This document shows, piece after piece, positions 34,265 through 41,979 of a DNA stretch of 64,000 nucleotides. Numbering within the stretch: position 1 is the first letter of the stretch; every line of letters starts with the position of its first letter. The DNA is from Fibrobacter sp. UBA7003. GTDB lineage: Bacteria; Fibrobacterota; Fibrobacteria; Fibrobacterales; Fibrobacteraceae. The stretch covers positions 124,001-188,000 of the forward strand of contig DJXN01000015.1 in NCBI GenBank assembly GCA_002449765.1, given 5' to 3'. The notes under the pieces were generated by a model that saw only the letters and a list, made by a program, of their open reading frames with translations, searched no databases and was not told the DNA's origin. The position numbers and the translations under genes were made by a program.

Positions 34265-35056
34265 ATGAAAAAAGTGGTTGTAAAAATTGGTGGCAGCCTG
34301 GCAATCGACGAGGCCAAGCTGGCTGATTTTGTGTCGGCAGTCTCTACCCTCCCCGGTAGTGGCTGTCAGGTGGCCGTGGTTCACGGCGGTGGCAAGGACA
34401 TCAACGAGAATATCGCCTTGCTCAAGGAACAACCGACATTCATCGACGGTCTGCGCGTGACGACTCCCGGCATTATGAAGATGGTCGAGATGACCCTCTC
34501 GGGTCACGTGAACAAGAAGCTTGTGCGCATGCTCCTGAACAACGGTTGCGGTGCCGTTGGTATTTCGGGCGTAGATGCAAACCTGTTCCAGGTGGAAAAG
34601 AAGCAGGGCAAGGTGGACCTTGGCCTGGTGGGCGAAATCAAGAAGGTGAACCCCGGCATCGTGACCGCGCTCTGGGGTGCGGGGTTTGTTCCCGTGGTAA
34701 GCCCGATTTCGATTGGCCCTGACACAAACGGCAAGGTTGTGAGCTGGAACGTGAACGCAGACACCGCCGCATCTGAACTGGCTGTGGCGCTTGAGGCCGA
34801 CCAGTTCGTGCTGGTGAGCGACGTGCCGGGCGTGATGGACGAAAACAAGAATGTAATTCCCGAACTGAGCGAAGCGGACGCCGAAAAGCTGATCGAGGCT
34901 GGCGTCATCTCCGGCGGTATGATTCCCAAAGTCCGCGAGAGTTTCAAGTCGATCCGACGAGGACTCAAGAGCATCCACATCGTGGGTTGGAAGGACGCGG
35001 AACACTTTGGCAAACAAATTAATGGAGATTTAAATTATGGCACAATCCTCAGCTAA
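34265..35056 (+). CDS. argB: Acetylglutamate kinase
   Basis: ArgB phosphorylates N-acetylglutamate in arginine synthesis. The 263 residues begin with the kinase motif VVVKIGGSL, have VVHGGGKDIN, FIDGLRVT, the WNVNADTAASELA segment and the VSDVPGVMD loop. It lacks the N-terminal helix typical of the hexameric, arginine-inhibited form, so feedback sensitivity is doubtful. The reading frame overlaps argD by 20 nt, so the two are translationally coupled. TAAATTTTG about 60 nt upstream may be the promoter box. Confidence 0.95.
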   Translation: MKKVVVKIGGSLAIDEAKLADFVSAVSTLPGSGCQVAVVHGGGKDINENIALLKEQPTFIDGLRVTTPGIMKMVEMTLSGHVNKKLVRMLLNNGCGAVGISGVDANLFQVEKKQGKVDLGLVGEIKKVNPGIVTALWGAGFVPVVSPISIGPDTNGKVVSWNVNADTAASELAVALEADQFVLVSDVPGVMDENKNVIPELSEADAEKLIEAGVISGGMIPKVRESFKSIRRGLKSIHIVGWKDAEHFGKQINGDLNYGTILS

Positions 35057-36242
35057 CCTGCTCGAACAGGACAAACAAATTATCGCGCCGCTCTACGGCA
35101 AGGCAGACATCAACTTCGTAAAGGGCGAAGGCTCTTACCTCTATGACGACCAGGGCAACAAGTACCTGGACTTCGTGGCGGGTATCGCCGTGAACGCGCT
35201 CGGTCACCAGAACCAAGCCATCAAGGATGCGGTGGTGGATCAGATGAACCACTTCAACCACATCAGCAACCTTTACCCGAACTACCCGCAGATTAATCTC
35301 GGCAAGGCACTCCTTGAAATCACCAAGTTCGACAAGGCGTTCTTCTGCAACTCGGGTACCGAGGCCAACGAAGGCGCAATCAAGTTCGCACGTAAGTACT
35401 TCGACCGGAAGGGCGAAAAGAACCGGCAGAAGATTATCACCTTCGTGAACAGTTTCCACGGAAGGACGTATGCTGCGCTTTCTGCGACGGGCCAGCCGGC
35501 TATTCGCGAAGGCTTCGGCTCCATGCCGGGCGACTTCGTTCACGTGACTTGGAACGACTGCGCAGCCTTGAAGGCCGAGGTGGATGGCAATACCTGTGCC
35601 ATCATGCTGGAATCGCTGGCCGCCGAAGGTGGCGTGATGACTCTCTCTGCCGAAATGGTCGCTACGATTAACAGCCTGCAGAAGGAATTCGGCTGCCTCG
35701 TCATCGTTGACGAAGTGCAGGCGGGTGTGGGCCGTCTCGGAACCTTCCTCGGTTTCGAAAAGTACGGCCTGAATCCGGACCTGGTAACGCTTGCCAAGGG
35801 AATCGGCGGCGGTCTCCCGCTGGGTGCGGTGCTCCTGCGCCAGAAGATTGCCGACCAGCTCAAGGCCGGCGACCACGGTACCACATTCGGCGGTAACCCC
35901 ATTGCTTGCGCCGCGGGTCTCGCTGTCGTGAAGCAGATTCCGGGGCTGCTCAAGAATGTGGCTGAACGTTCTGCCCAGCTGAAGGCCGGTTTGGCAGGCC
36001 TCGTGGAAAAGTACAGCTTCGCCAAGGAAATCCGCGGTGAAGGCCTGATTCTCGGTGTGGCACTCGACGAATCCATGCCGGTGGGTAACATTATCGCTGC
36101 TGCTAGGGCCGAGCATCTCATGGTGCTCTCTGCCAAGGGCAACGTGCTGCGTATGCTTCCGCCGCTGAACGTGAGTGCCGCGGAAGTGGACGAAGCACTG
36201 GAAAAGCTCGGCAAGGCGTTTGAAACGGCCGCCGCAAAATAA
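35037..36242 (+). CDS. argD: Acetylornithine aminotransferase
   Basis: A PLP-dependent class III aminotransferase of 401 residues, making N-acetylornithine. NSGTEANEGAIKFARKYF, the SFHGRTYAALSATGQ block, VIVDEVQAGVGRLG and the lysine region LVTLAKGIGGGLPLGA are present. The family can also act on succinyl-diaminopimelate, so a role in lysine synthesis is possible. It starts within argB behind GGAG. Confidence 0.94.
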   Translation: MAQSSANLLEQDKQIIAPLYGKADINFVKGEGSYLYDDQGNKYLDFVAGIAVNALGHQNQAIKDAVVDQMNHFNHISNLYPNYPQINLGKALLEITKFDKAFFCNSGTEANEGAIKFARKYFDRKGEKNRQKIITFVNSFHGRTYAALSATGQPAIREGFGSMPGDFVHVTWNDCAALKAEVDGNTCAIMLESLAAEGGVMTLSAEMVATINSLQKEFGCLVIVDEVQAGVGRLGTFLGFEKYGLNPDLVTLAKGIGGGLPLGAVLLRQKIADQLKAGDHGTTFGGNPIACAAGLAVVKQIPGLLKNVAERSAQLKAGLAGLVEKYSFAKEIRGEGLILGVALDESMPVGNIIAAARAEHLMVLSAKGNVLRMLPPLNVSAAEVDEALEKLGKAFETAAAK

Positions 36243-36248
36243 TATATT
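36243..36248 (+). promoter_or_regulatory. TATATT box, nrdR (leaderless candidate)
   Basis: TATATT ends 6 nt before the nrdR ATG in the 12-nt gap after argD; no Shine-Dalgarno sequence. Confidence 0.5.
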
Positions 36249-36254
36249 CTAGCC

Positions 36255-36701
36255 ATGATCTGCCCTTTTTGCAAGAACGACAACGACAAGGTGGTCGATA
36301 GCCGCGTGAGTGGAACCGCCATCCGCAGACGGCGTGAATGCCTGGCCTGCGGTCGCAGGTTCACGACGCGTGAGTATATTGAACTCCAGCCGTTGACTGT
36401 CGTGAAAAGGAGCGGCGAAAAGCAACCCTTCCAGCGTGAAAAGTTGATTCGCGGCATCATGAACTCTTGCAAGAAGCGCCCGATTACATCCGAGGATATC
36501 GAGGAACTGGCGACCCGTGTCGAAAACGCCCTGCCGGTGAATGACAATTCCGAAGTGGGTTACGATACCATCGGGAACCTCGTGATGCAGGAACTCAAGA
36601 AGCTCGACGCGGTCGCCTACGTGCGGTTTGCCTCCATCTACCGCGAGTTCAAGGAAGTGGGCGAGTTCGTGGACCAGATCAAGTCGATGGACAAGGCTTA
36701 G
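36255..36701 (+). CDS. nrdR: Transcriptional repressor NrdR
   Basis: NrdR represses ribonucleotide reductase genes according to the ATP/dATP level. The 148 residues have the N-terminal zinc ribbon (CPFC...CLACGRRF), TTRE, and the ATP-cone domain starting at VVKRSGEKQPFQREKL. A leaderless-type start suggests a separate promoter inside argD. Its nrd targets are not in the window. Confidence 0.95.
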   Translation: MICPFCKNDNDKVVDSRVSGTAIRRRRECLACGRRFTTREYIELQPLTVVKRSGEKQPFQREKLIRGIMNSCKKRPITSEDIEELATRVENALPVNDNSEVGYDTIGNLVMQELKKLDAVAYVRFASIYREFKEVGEFVDQIKSMDKA

Positions 36702-36715
36702 ACGCGGAGTTTTCC

Positions 36716-37672
36716 ATGCGTCGTCTCCTAGAAGTTGCTAATGAAAAGCGTTCGCCGCTGTTTCCGGTGACGGATGCCTATCGCATCGTGAACGGATTGG
36801 CCGACGGGTTTCCGGGGCTTACGCTCGACAGGTTCGGTGACCGGTTCCAGGTGCAGTTCTTTGGACCCGAAATGCTTGCCCGTCGTCGCGAATTCGTGGA
36901 TGCTGTGGCAGCGGTGTTTGAACCGGCCTGCATCATCGTGAAGGAGAGGCTTTCGCGTTCGGGCAAGTCGCTAGAGAACGCGCCCATGGAGGTTGCTTTC
37001 GGGACTCGCGATGCTGCCGTAGGTACGGTGCGCGAAGGCAATGCGCGGTTCCATGTGGACTTGCTCGACACCGTCAATCCGGGGCTGTTCCTCGACATGC
37101 GGCACGTTCGCCTCGAGGTAGAGGAACGTTTCCGCGCGATGACTAATAACGCGCGGTTCCTGAACCTCTTCAGCTACACGTGCAGTTTTTCGGTGCATGC
37201 GCGCCTCGGGGGTGCTGCGGTCGCCACCAACGCCGACATCAGCGGCAAGATTCTTGACAAGGGCCGCGCAAACTACGCTTTGAACGGGCTCGACTTGCGT
37301 CCGGGCGAATTTTTCCGCGGGAACGCGCTCGAGTATGTGCGCTGGGCCATCAAGAAGGGCCTCGGGTTCGACGGTATCGTGCTCGATCCGCCGAGCTTTG
37401 CGCGCTTCAAGGGGTTCAACTTCAACGTGCGGGAACATTTGATGCCGCTTGTTTCGGAATGCGCGCAGGTTCTGAATCCGCGCGGATTCATCATGGTAAG
37501 TTCCAACTACAGCGAGTTCGCGCTTGACTCCTTTGCGCGGGATGTGCTTGCTGCCGTCAGTTCGGTGCATAAGGAAGCCCGCACTGCTTGGAAGCGCGGG
37601 CAGGATATCGATTTCGCGGGGAGCGGTGCGACTAAGGATTCTTGCCTTGTCGCAACACTAGTAGAATTGTAA
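36716..37672 (+). CDS. Class I SAM-dependent rRNA methyltransferase, RlmI-like
   Basis: A 318-residue methyltransferase: an N-terminal RNA-binding-type region (YRIVNGLADGFPGLTLDRFGD), the SAM motif FLNLFSYTCSFSVHA and the catalytic VLDPPSFARFKGF. This is the RlmI/RlmK arrangement, methylating cytosine C5 in 23S rRNA; the exact target is unproven and the N-terminal PUA domain of RlmI seems absent. GGAG precedes the ATG, 14 nt after nrdR, so it is the last gene of the arg-nrdR run. Confidence 0.85.
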   Translation: MRRLLEVANEKRSPLFPVTDAYRIVNGLADGFPGLTLDRFGDRFQVQFFGPEMLARRREFVDAVAAVFEPACIIVKERLSRSGKSLENAPMEVAFGTRDAAVGTVREGNARFHVDLLDTVNPGLFLDMRHVRLEVEERFRAMTNNARFLNLFSYTCSFSVHARLGGAAVATNADISGKILDKGRANYALNGLDLRPGEFFRGNALEYVRWAIKKGLGFDGIVLDPPSFARFKGFNFNVREHLMPLVSECAQVLNPRGFIMVSSNYSEFALDSFARDVLAAVSSVHKEARTAWKRGQDIDFAGSGATKDSCLVATLVEL

Positions 37673-37675
37673 AAA

Positions 37676-37699
37676 GATCCCCACCTACGCGGGGATGAC
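37676..37699. repeat. REP-like palindrome
   Basis: GATCCCC and GGGGATGAC with arms ATCCCC/GGGGAT, closely resembling the element at 7185. It lies between two convergent genes. Confidence 0.55.
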
Positions 37700-37700
37700 G

Positions 37701-38699
37701 TTATTCGGCGTCGGTCGCGCCTTCTTCGGCAGAATTCTCTTCCTTCTTCTTGAGCCAGGGCGGAATTTTTTTTGCTTTCGGTTTAGCTTCCGGCTCGGGT
37801 TCCGGCGGGTACAGGAGCCCGAAGCGGATGCCCGCGGTGCTGATGCGGAATGTCTCGACGCGTAGCTTTTCCAGGAGCGACTTGAGCCAGAAGAGCCCGC
37901 AGATGATGACATCGCTGCGGCCGTTCTCGAGCCCCGGGAGCATCGCGCGGAGCTCCTTCGAAAGGTTCGATATGCGCGTGGTGACTGCGTCGAGGTCGGC
38001 GATGCTCATTTCGAGCCCCTCGATGGCCTTGTAGTCGAACTGTTGCTTGTTCAGGAACACCATGGCGAGCGCGGTGCCTGTACCGCCGATGAGGTAGACC
38101 GGCTTTTTCGTCATGCCCTTGAAGCTGACTTCCTTGAAGGTCTCCTTCACGAATTTCTTGTATTCGGGGCCGGGGATGGGGCCCATCGCCTTGAACATCT
38201 TGAGCGCGCCTACGGGAATCGAGAACGTGGTCTCGCCGTTGCTGAGTTCGGTGGAGCCGCCGCCGATATCAATGGTGACGATGCCTTCGCCGTGCCATTC
38301 CTTCACGGAACGGTAGGTGAGCTTGCCCTCTTCTTCGCCGCTGATGATGCGCGGGCGGAACCAGAGCGCCTTTTCGACCGCATCGATGACTTCGTCCTGG
38401 TTTTCGGCCCTGCGCATGGCTTCGGTCATGGCCACGGCCTTGATGTCGGCCCCGAGGGCGTGAAGGTCCATGCGGAACGATGTCATGACGGCGACAAGTT
38501 CCTCGATTTTCTTTTCGGAAATGCGCCCGTGTTCGTAGATGTCTTCGCCGAGCTTGCAGATTTTGACTTTCTGGAGTTTCGGGACCAGGACTTGACGCGG
38601 ATCCTGGCCTTCTTCGCCTTGGGTGCTCTCGAAGGCGGCAATGAGCATGATGCAGCTCATGCTCCCGATATCGATGGTGGCCTGGAGCTTGTTATCCAT
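37701..38699 (-). CDS. Ppx/GppA family phosphatase
   Basis: A 332-residue ASKHA-fold enzyme. ATIDIGSMSCIMLIA is the first phosphate loop, ISGEEEGKLTYRSV and VTIDIGGGSTEL the second, and VYLIGGTGTALA the third. The family removes terminal phosphate from polyphosphate or pppGpp. It lacks the C-terminal HD-like domain of the larger Ppx enzymes and instead has a Pro/Lys/Glu-rich tail. The start overlaps the preceding gene by 8 nt. Confidence 0.9.
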   Translation of the reverse strand: MDNKLQATIDIGSMSCIMLIAAFESTQGEEGQDPRQVLVPKLQKVKICKLGEDIYEHGRISEKKIEELVAVMTSFRMDLHALGADIKAVAMTEAMRRAENQDEVIDAVEKALWFRPRIISGEEEGKLTYRSVKEWHGEGIVTIDIGGGSTELSNGETTFSIPVGALKMFKAMGPIPGPEYKKFVKETFKEVSFKGMTKKPVYLIGGTGTALAMVFLNKQQFDYKAIEGLEMSIADLDAVTTRISNLSKELRAMLPGLENGRSDVIICGLFWLKSLLEKLRVETFRISTAGIRFGLLYPPEPEPEAKPKAKKIPPWLKKKEENSAEEGATDAE

Positions 38700-39060
38700 T
38701 CTCGGCCTCGTTTCCGGAGTTGTTTTGCTCGGTTTCTTCCGGAGCCTTGTTGAACTTGTCCATTCCCGCCTTGATTTTCTCGGCGATATTCGCCGGGTGC
38801 AACAGGAATTCCTTGGCCGACGCGATGGCTTCCTCGATGACGTATTCGGAATACTTTCCGTTCCAGCTGGCGACTAGTTCGCCCGATTCGCTTCCGAGGG
38901 GCTTCTTCTCGCGGATTTCCTGGCCCATCCTGAGGGCTAGCAGGAGCCCGAGTTCGAATCCGCGGGGGGATTCCTTTGCTTCGAGCAGTTTCTCAACGCG
39001 CTTGACGCGTTCGTCTAGGGGAATTTTCTGGAGTTCTTCGAGGTCTTTTTCCGAAATCAT
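38692..39060 (-). CDS. Small helical protein of unknown function, coupled to Ppx/GppA
   Basis: A 122-residue soluble protein, mainly charged helices (MISEKDLEELQKIPLDERVK...), with no recognised domain. The start MISEKD was chosen because TATCTT lies 6 nt before it; a longer frame would pass through the terminator of the upstream gene. It overlaps the Ppx/GppA gene by 8 nt, implying translation in fixed ratio and perhaps a physical partnership. Confidence 0.7.
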   Translation of the reverse strand: MISEKDLEELQKIPLDERVKRVEKLLEAKESPRGFELGLLLALRMGQEIREKKPLGSESGELVASWNGKYSEYVIEEAIASAKEFLLHPANIAEKIKAGMDKFNKAPEETEQNNSGNEAENG

Positions 39061-39066
39061 GCGGTA

Positions 39067-39072
39067 AAGATA
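39067..39072 (-). promoter_or_regulatory. TATCTT box (leaderless candidate)
   Basis: TATCTT ends 6 nt before ATG 39060; no ribosome site. It lies just downstream of the terminator of the preceding gene, so it must provide this operon's promoter. Confidence 0.55.
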
Positions 39073-39080
39073 GCAATAAG

Positions 39081-39110
39081 AAAAAAGAAAGGGCTCGCGA
39101 GATGCGAGTC
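39081..39110 (-). terminator. Terminator of the H1-like gene
   Basis: CTCGC/GCGAG (extended by GG/CC with a G-T pair) and a T-rich run TTTCTTTTTT on the minus strand. Confidence 0.7.
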
Positions 39111-39137
39111 CTTTCCAAAAAGAGAGCACTGTAAGAA

Positions 39138-39431
39138 TTACTTCTTGGCAGCGGCCTTCTTAGCAGGAGCCTTCTTGGCAGCCGGCTTCTTGGCGGCAAC
39201 CTTCTTGGCAACCGGCTTCTTGGCGGCCGGCTTCTTAGCGGCGACAGCCTTCTTGGCCGGGGCAGCCTTCTTAGCAGGAGCAGCCTTCTTGGCGGCCGGC
39301 TTCTTGGCAGCGGGCTTCTTAGCGGCGACAGCCTTCTTGGCCGGAGCAGCCTTCTTGGCGGCCGGCTTCTTGGCGGCGACAGCCTTCTTGGCGGCGGGTT
39401 TCTTAGCAGCGGGTTTCTTTGTTGTAGCCAT
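39138..39431 (-). CDS. Histone H1-like Lys/Ala/Pro repeat protein
   Basis: A 97-residue protein built entirely of KKPAAKK, KKAAPAKK and KKAVAAKK units: about 45% Lys and no acidic residue after the first codons. It resembles the DNA-condensing tails of eukaryotic H1 and bacterial H1-like nucleoid proteins. The DNA is itself a degenerate repeat, so length may vary between strains. GGAAGAA precedes the ATG. Confidence 0.85.
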   Translation of the reverse strand: MATTKKPAAKKPAAKKAVAAKKPAAKKAAPAKKAVAAKKPAAKKPAAKKAAPAKKAAPAKKAVAAKKPAAKKPVAKKVAAKKPAAKKAPAKKAAAKK

Positions 39432-39717
39432 TGTATTCTTCCTTTTTTGAGGGTTTAATGATTTGATGACTTTAAAATAACTTTATTTTCACAAAAAATC
39501 AACACCTTTTTAAAATTTTTTTCATTTTTTTTCAAAAGTCTATTGACAATCGAGAAAAAAAGTCTTATAGGAAAATAAAATTACTTTGTATGTAAAATGG
39601 CGCGAGCCCAATAAATACGGGCATTCCAGACGATTTGGCATTTTTTGCACCATACAATATTTTTTGATTGTAAGTTGATGATGCTCAAAGGATTACTTGT
39701 GATTTTCGTAACACTTG
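39432..39717. other. AT-rich intergenic region upstream of the H1-like gene
   Basis: No gene seen. It holds long A/T tracts, a TTGACA-N17-TATAGG promoter-like pair on the plus strand at 39544-39572, and then GCCC/GGGC complementarity and a T6 run near 39640, which might delimit a small RNA of about 70 nt. Confidence 0.35.
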
Positions 39718-39750
39718 CAAAAAAATCCCGCCATCGACGAGATTTTTTTC
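39718..39750. terminator. Bidirectional terminator downstream of panB
   Basis: ATCCCG/CGAGAT (one G-T pair) with a 7-nt loop, flanked by A7 and T7, so usable in both directions. panB ends about 120 nt further up. Confidence 0.6.
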
Positions 39751-39867
39751 TTTTCACCAGAATTTTTTTTCAATCGCGAGAGAAAAATTTTCAGTCATTC
39801 GAGAATTTTTTCTATGCGGAGACAACTTTTTTGCTTTGCGTCGAGAAAAATTTCTCCTTGCTGTGCG
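39751..39867. other. AT-rich segment behind panB
   Basis: About 115 bp with repeated GAGAAAAATTT-like tracts, some self-complementary (GAGAAA-TT-TTTCTC). No gene. Confidence 0.3.
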
Positions 39868-40614
39868 TTACGCTTCGTTCTTCACGCTCTCCACGTATTT
39901 GCGGAAGCCTTCTACGCCCAGGGAATACATGTCGACGAACTTCGTCGCGAACGGAGGGAGCTTTTTCTGGTGCATTCCGAGCGCGTCGTGCATCACGAGC
40001 ACGTGTCCGTCGGTGAATTTACCGCCGCCGATGCCGATGGTGACGCTTTTCACCTCGCCGGTAATCTTTTTGCCGAGTTCTTCGGGGATGTGCTCGAGCA
40101 CCGTCTCGAAGCATCCGAGGCTATCCACGAACTTGGCGGCGTCTTCGATGGCGCGGGCCTCTTCTTCGGTCTTGCCCTTCTGCTTGAAGTTCTCGGCGGT
40201 CTGCGGGAGCAGCCCGAGGTGTGCACAGACGGGAATATCCTTGCTGCGGAGGTACTCAATGACGCCTGCGGGGGTGCCTTCGAGCTTGACGCTTGCCGCG
40301 CCTAAGTCCATGAAGCGCTTAGCGTTATCGTATGCGGTTTGCGGATCCTTGTCGCTTCTGTAGGGCATGTCGGCCACCACGTGCGTGTTGGGTGCGCCGC
40401 GGCAGACGGCGGCGACGAAGATGAGCATTTCGGTCATGCCGATTTCGCGGGTGCTCTTGTAGCCGAGCATGGTGTTCGCGAGGCTGTCGCCCACGAGAAT
40501 CTGGTCGACTCCGGCGGCTTCTGCCATCTGGGCGAATGCGAAGTCGTAGGCGGTAATCATCGAAACTTTCTTGCCCGTGCCCTTCAAGGCGCGGATATCT
40601 TCCGCAGTAAGCAT
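39868..40614 (-). CDS. panB: 3-methyl-2-oxobutanoate hydroxymethyltransferase
   Basis: PanB makes ketopantoate for pantothenate and coenzyme A. The 248 residues show ITAYDFAFAQMAEAAGVDQILVGDSLANTMLGY (metal-binding Asp), VVADMPY, ASVKLEG and PVCAHLGLLPQT. AGGAG lies 5 nt before the ATG. The other pan genes are not in the window. Direct GAACCGCGCTT repeats lie just upstream. Confidence 0.95.
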   Translation of the reverse strand: MLTAEDIRALKGTGKKVSMITAYDFAFAQMAEAAGVDQILVGDSLANTMLGYKSTREIGMTEMLIFVAAVCRGAPNTHVVADMPYRSDKDPQTAYDNAKRFMDLGAASVKLEGTPAGVIEYLRSKDIPVCAHLGLLPQTAENFKQKGKTEEEARAIEDAAKFVDSLGCFETVLEHIPEELGKKITGEVKSVTIGIGGGKFTDGHVLVMHDALGMHQKKLPPFATKFVDMYSLGVEGFRKYVESVKNEA

Positions 40615-40766
40615 AGCATCTCCTATTTATGAACCGCGCTTATAAACCGCGCTTTCTGTGAACAGCGCTTTTCACAGCGCGTAAAAGATAGAAATTATGT
40701 TGGAACTTGGCGCGAGGTCGTCGCAGGTGGGTGTGAGCGCAAACCGGAGTAATTTAATTCAGGAAT

Positions 40767-41573
40767 CTAGCGCGAACGGTCGTATAACTTCCGTGTTTCG
40801 TTCAGGAACTTGAGCGAGTTTATTTCGCGCATGAACCCGATGTGGCTGCGCAGGTAGGCGAGGAGCGCGTTCTCGACGTATTCCGGGTGCGCGATTGCCC
40901 TGCCGGTGCGCAGCGCCTCGAAACCGGCGAGCGTCTCGGGCCGAGCGCGGGGAGTTTCGACCCCGAGACAGTTTTTGCAGACGAACGCGCCCGTTTCCGG
41001 ATGGAAATCGGCCGGAGCGCCTTCGATTTGGTGGTCGCAGCGGCTGCAGGAACTCATGTCCAGGTGGTAGCCCCAGAGTTCACAGGTGTCCAGGAGCCAG
41101 CGGGCGAAAACACCCGACTTGTTGTTCGCGGCGTTGCGCGCGGGGAGTTTAACTTCGGAATCTGCGGGCAGTTTAACTTCAGGCGCATTGCCCGCGGGTA
41201 CGTCAAGTGCCGCGAGCGCCTCTTCCAGCAGGGAGAATTCCCCTTCCAGCGGGACACCCGCGGGTGCGTACCGCAATACGATTTCGGCCATCACCTGCGC
41301 CTTCGCGAGGGCGAGCAGGTCTTCGCGAAGGTGCGCGTGCCAGTTGATGACGCTCGCTTCCTTCAGGAACTGCAGTTCCGTATTCGGGTTCTCGCGATAC
41401 ACTATCTCGCACAGGGCGAGCGGGTCGAGCGCCCCCCTGAACGGGCTATCTTTTCGCTTGCCTCCCTTCACGATGAAGGAGACCGTGCCGGTTTCTTCCG
41501 TAAGCGCCTTCACGATCCAGCTGGAATCGCTGTAGGGGAAGCGGTGCAGGACTATCGCGCGGGTTTTAATCAT
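40767..41573 (-). CDS. recO: DNA repair protein RecO
   Basis: RecO loads RecA on gaps with RecR/RecF. The 268 residues have the OB-fold start (TRAIVLHRFPYSDSSWIVKALTEETG), helical middle and a zinc finger (CSRCDH...CKNCLG). A direct repeat in the middle (EVKLPAD-S-EVKLPAR) is an unusual linker. It lies 24 nt downstream of hinT on the same strand. Confidence 0.9.
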   Translation of the reverse strand: MIKTRAIVLHRFPYSDSSWIVKALTEETGTVSFIVKGGKRKDSPFRGALDPLALCEIVYRENPNTELQFLKEASVINWHAHLREDLLALAKAQVMAEIVLRYAPAGVPLEGEFSLLEEALAALDVPAGNAPEVKLPADSEVKLPARNAANNKSGVFARWLLDTCELWGYHLDMSSCSRCDHQIEGAPADFHPETGAFVCKNCLGVETPRARPETLAGFEALRTGRAIAHPEYVENALLAYLRSHIGFMREINSLKFLNETRKLYDRSR

Positions 41574-41597
41574 AGAATGGCGGCTGCGCCGCGATTA

Positions 41598-41954
41598 TTA
41601 AGCCTTCGGGAACGGAGGCCAGCCCATCTGCTGCCCGCCAACGACGTGCAGGTGGATGTGGAACACCGTCTGGCCCGCATCGGCCTTGCAGTTGAACACG
41701 AAACGGGCGCCGCCCTCTTCGAGGCCGAGGTCCTTCGCGATAAGCTGTGCGCGGTAAAGCATGTTACCCACGAGTTCGCAATCTTCCGGCTTCATGTCCA
41801 TGATGGTCGCGATATGGCGCTTCGGCACCACAAGGAAGTGCACGGGGGCCTGCGGGGCGATGTCGTAGAATGCGAAAACGTCGTCGTCTTCGTAGATTTT
41901 CTTGGAAGGGATTTCACCCTTGATGATTTTGCAGAAAAGGCAATTTTCACTCAT
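41598..41954 (-). CDS. hinT: HIT family nucleotide hydrolase, HinT-like
   Basis: A 118-residue purine-nucleoside phosphoramidase-like protein. It has CLFCKIIKGEIPS, VVPKRHIATI and the triad HIHLHVVGG. The start follows TATTTATAATACT without a ribosome site, another short-leader or leaderless candidate. Cofactor metabolism and repair genes share its operon without an obvious link. Confidence 0.93.
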   Translation of the reverse strand: MSENCLFCKIIKGEIPSKKIYEDDDVFAFYDIAPQAPVHFLVVPKRHIATIMDMKPEDCELVGNMLYRAQLIAKDLGLEEGGARFVFNCKADAGQTVFHIHLHVVGGQQMGWPPFPKA

Positions 41955-41979
41955 AGTATTATAAATAGTAGTAAAAGTT

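Noticed and set aside
39138..39431. Non-coding tandem repeat
   Set aside because: The repeats keep one open frame with a ribosome site and terminator and encode a typical H1-like protein.
39645..40016. Short plus-strand gene upstream of and into panB
   Set aside because: Phe/Arg-rich frame from AT tracts, without a ribosome site, crossing a terminator and running antisense into panB.
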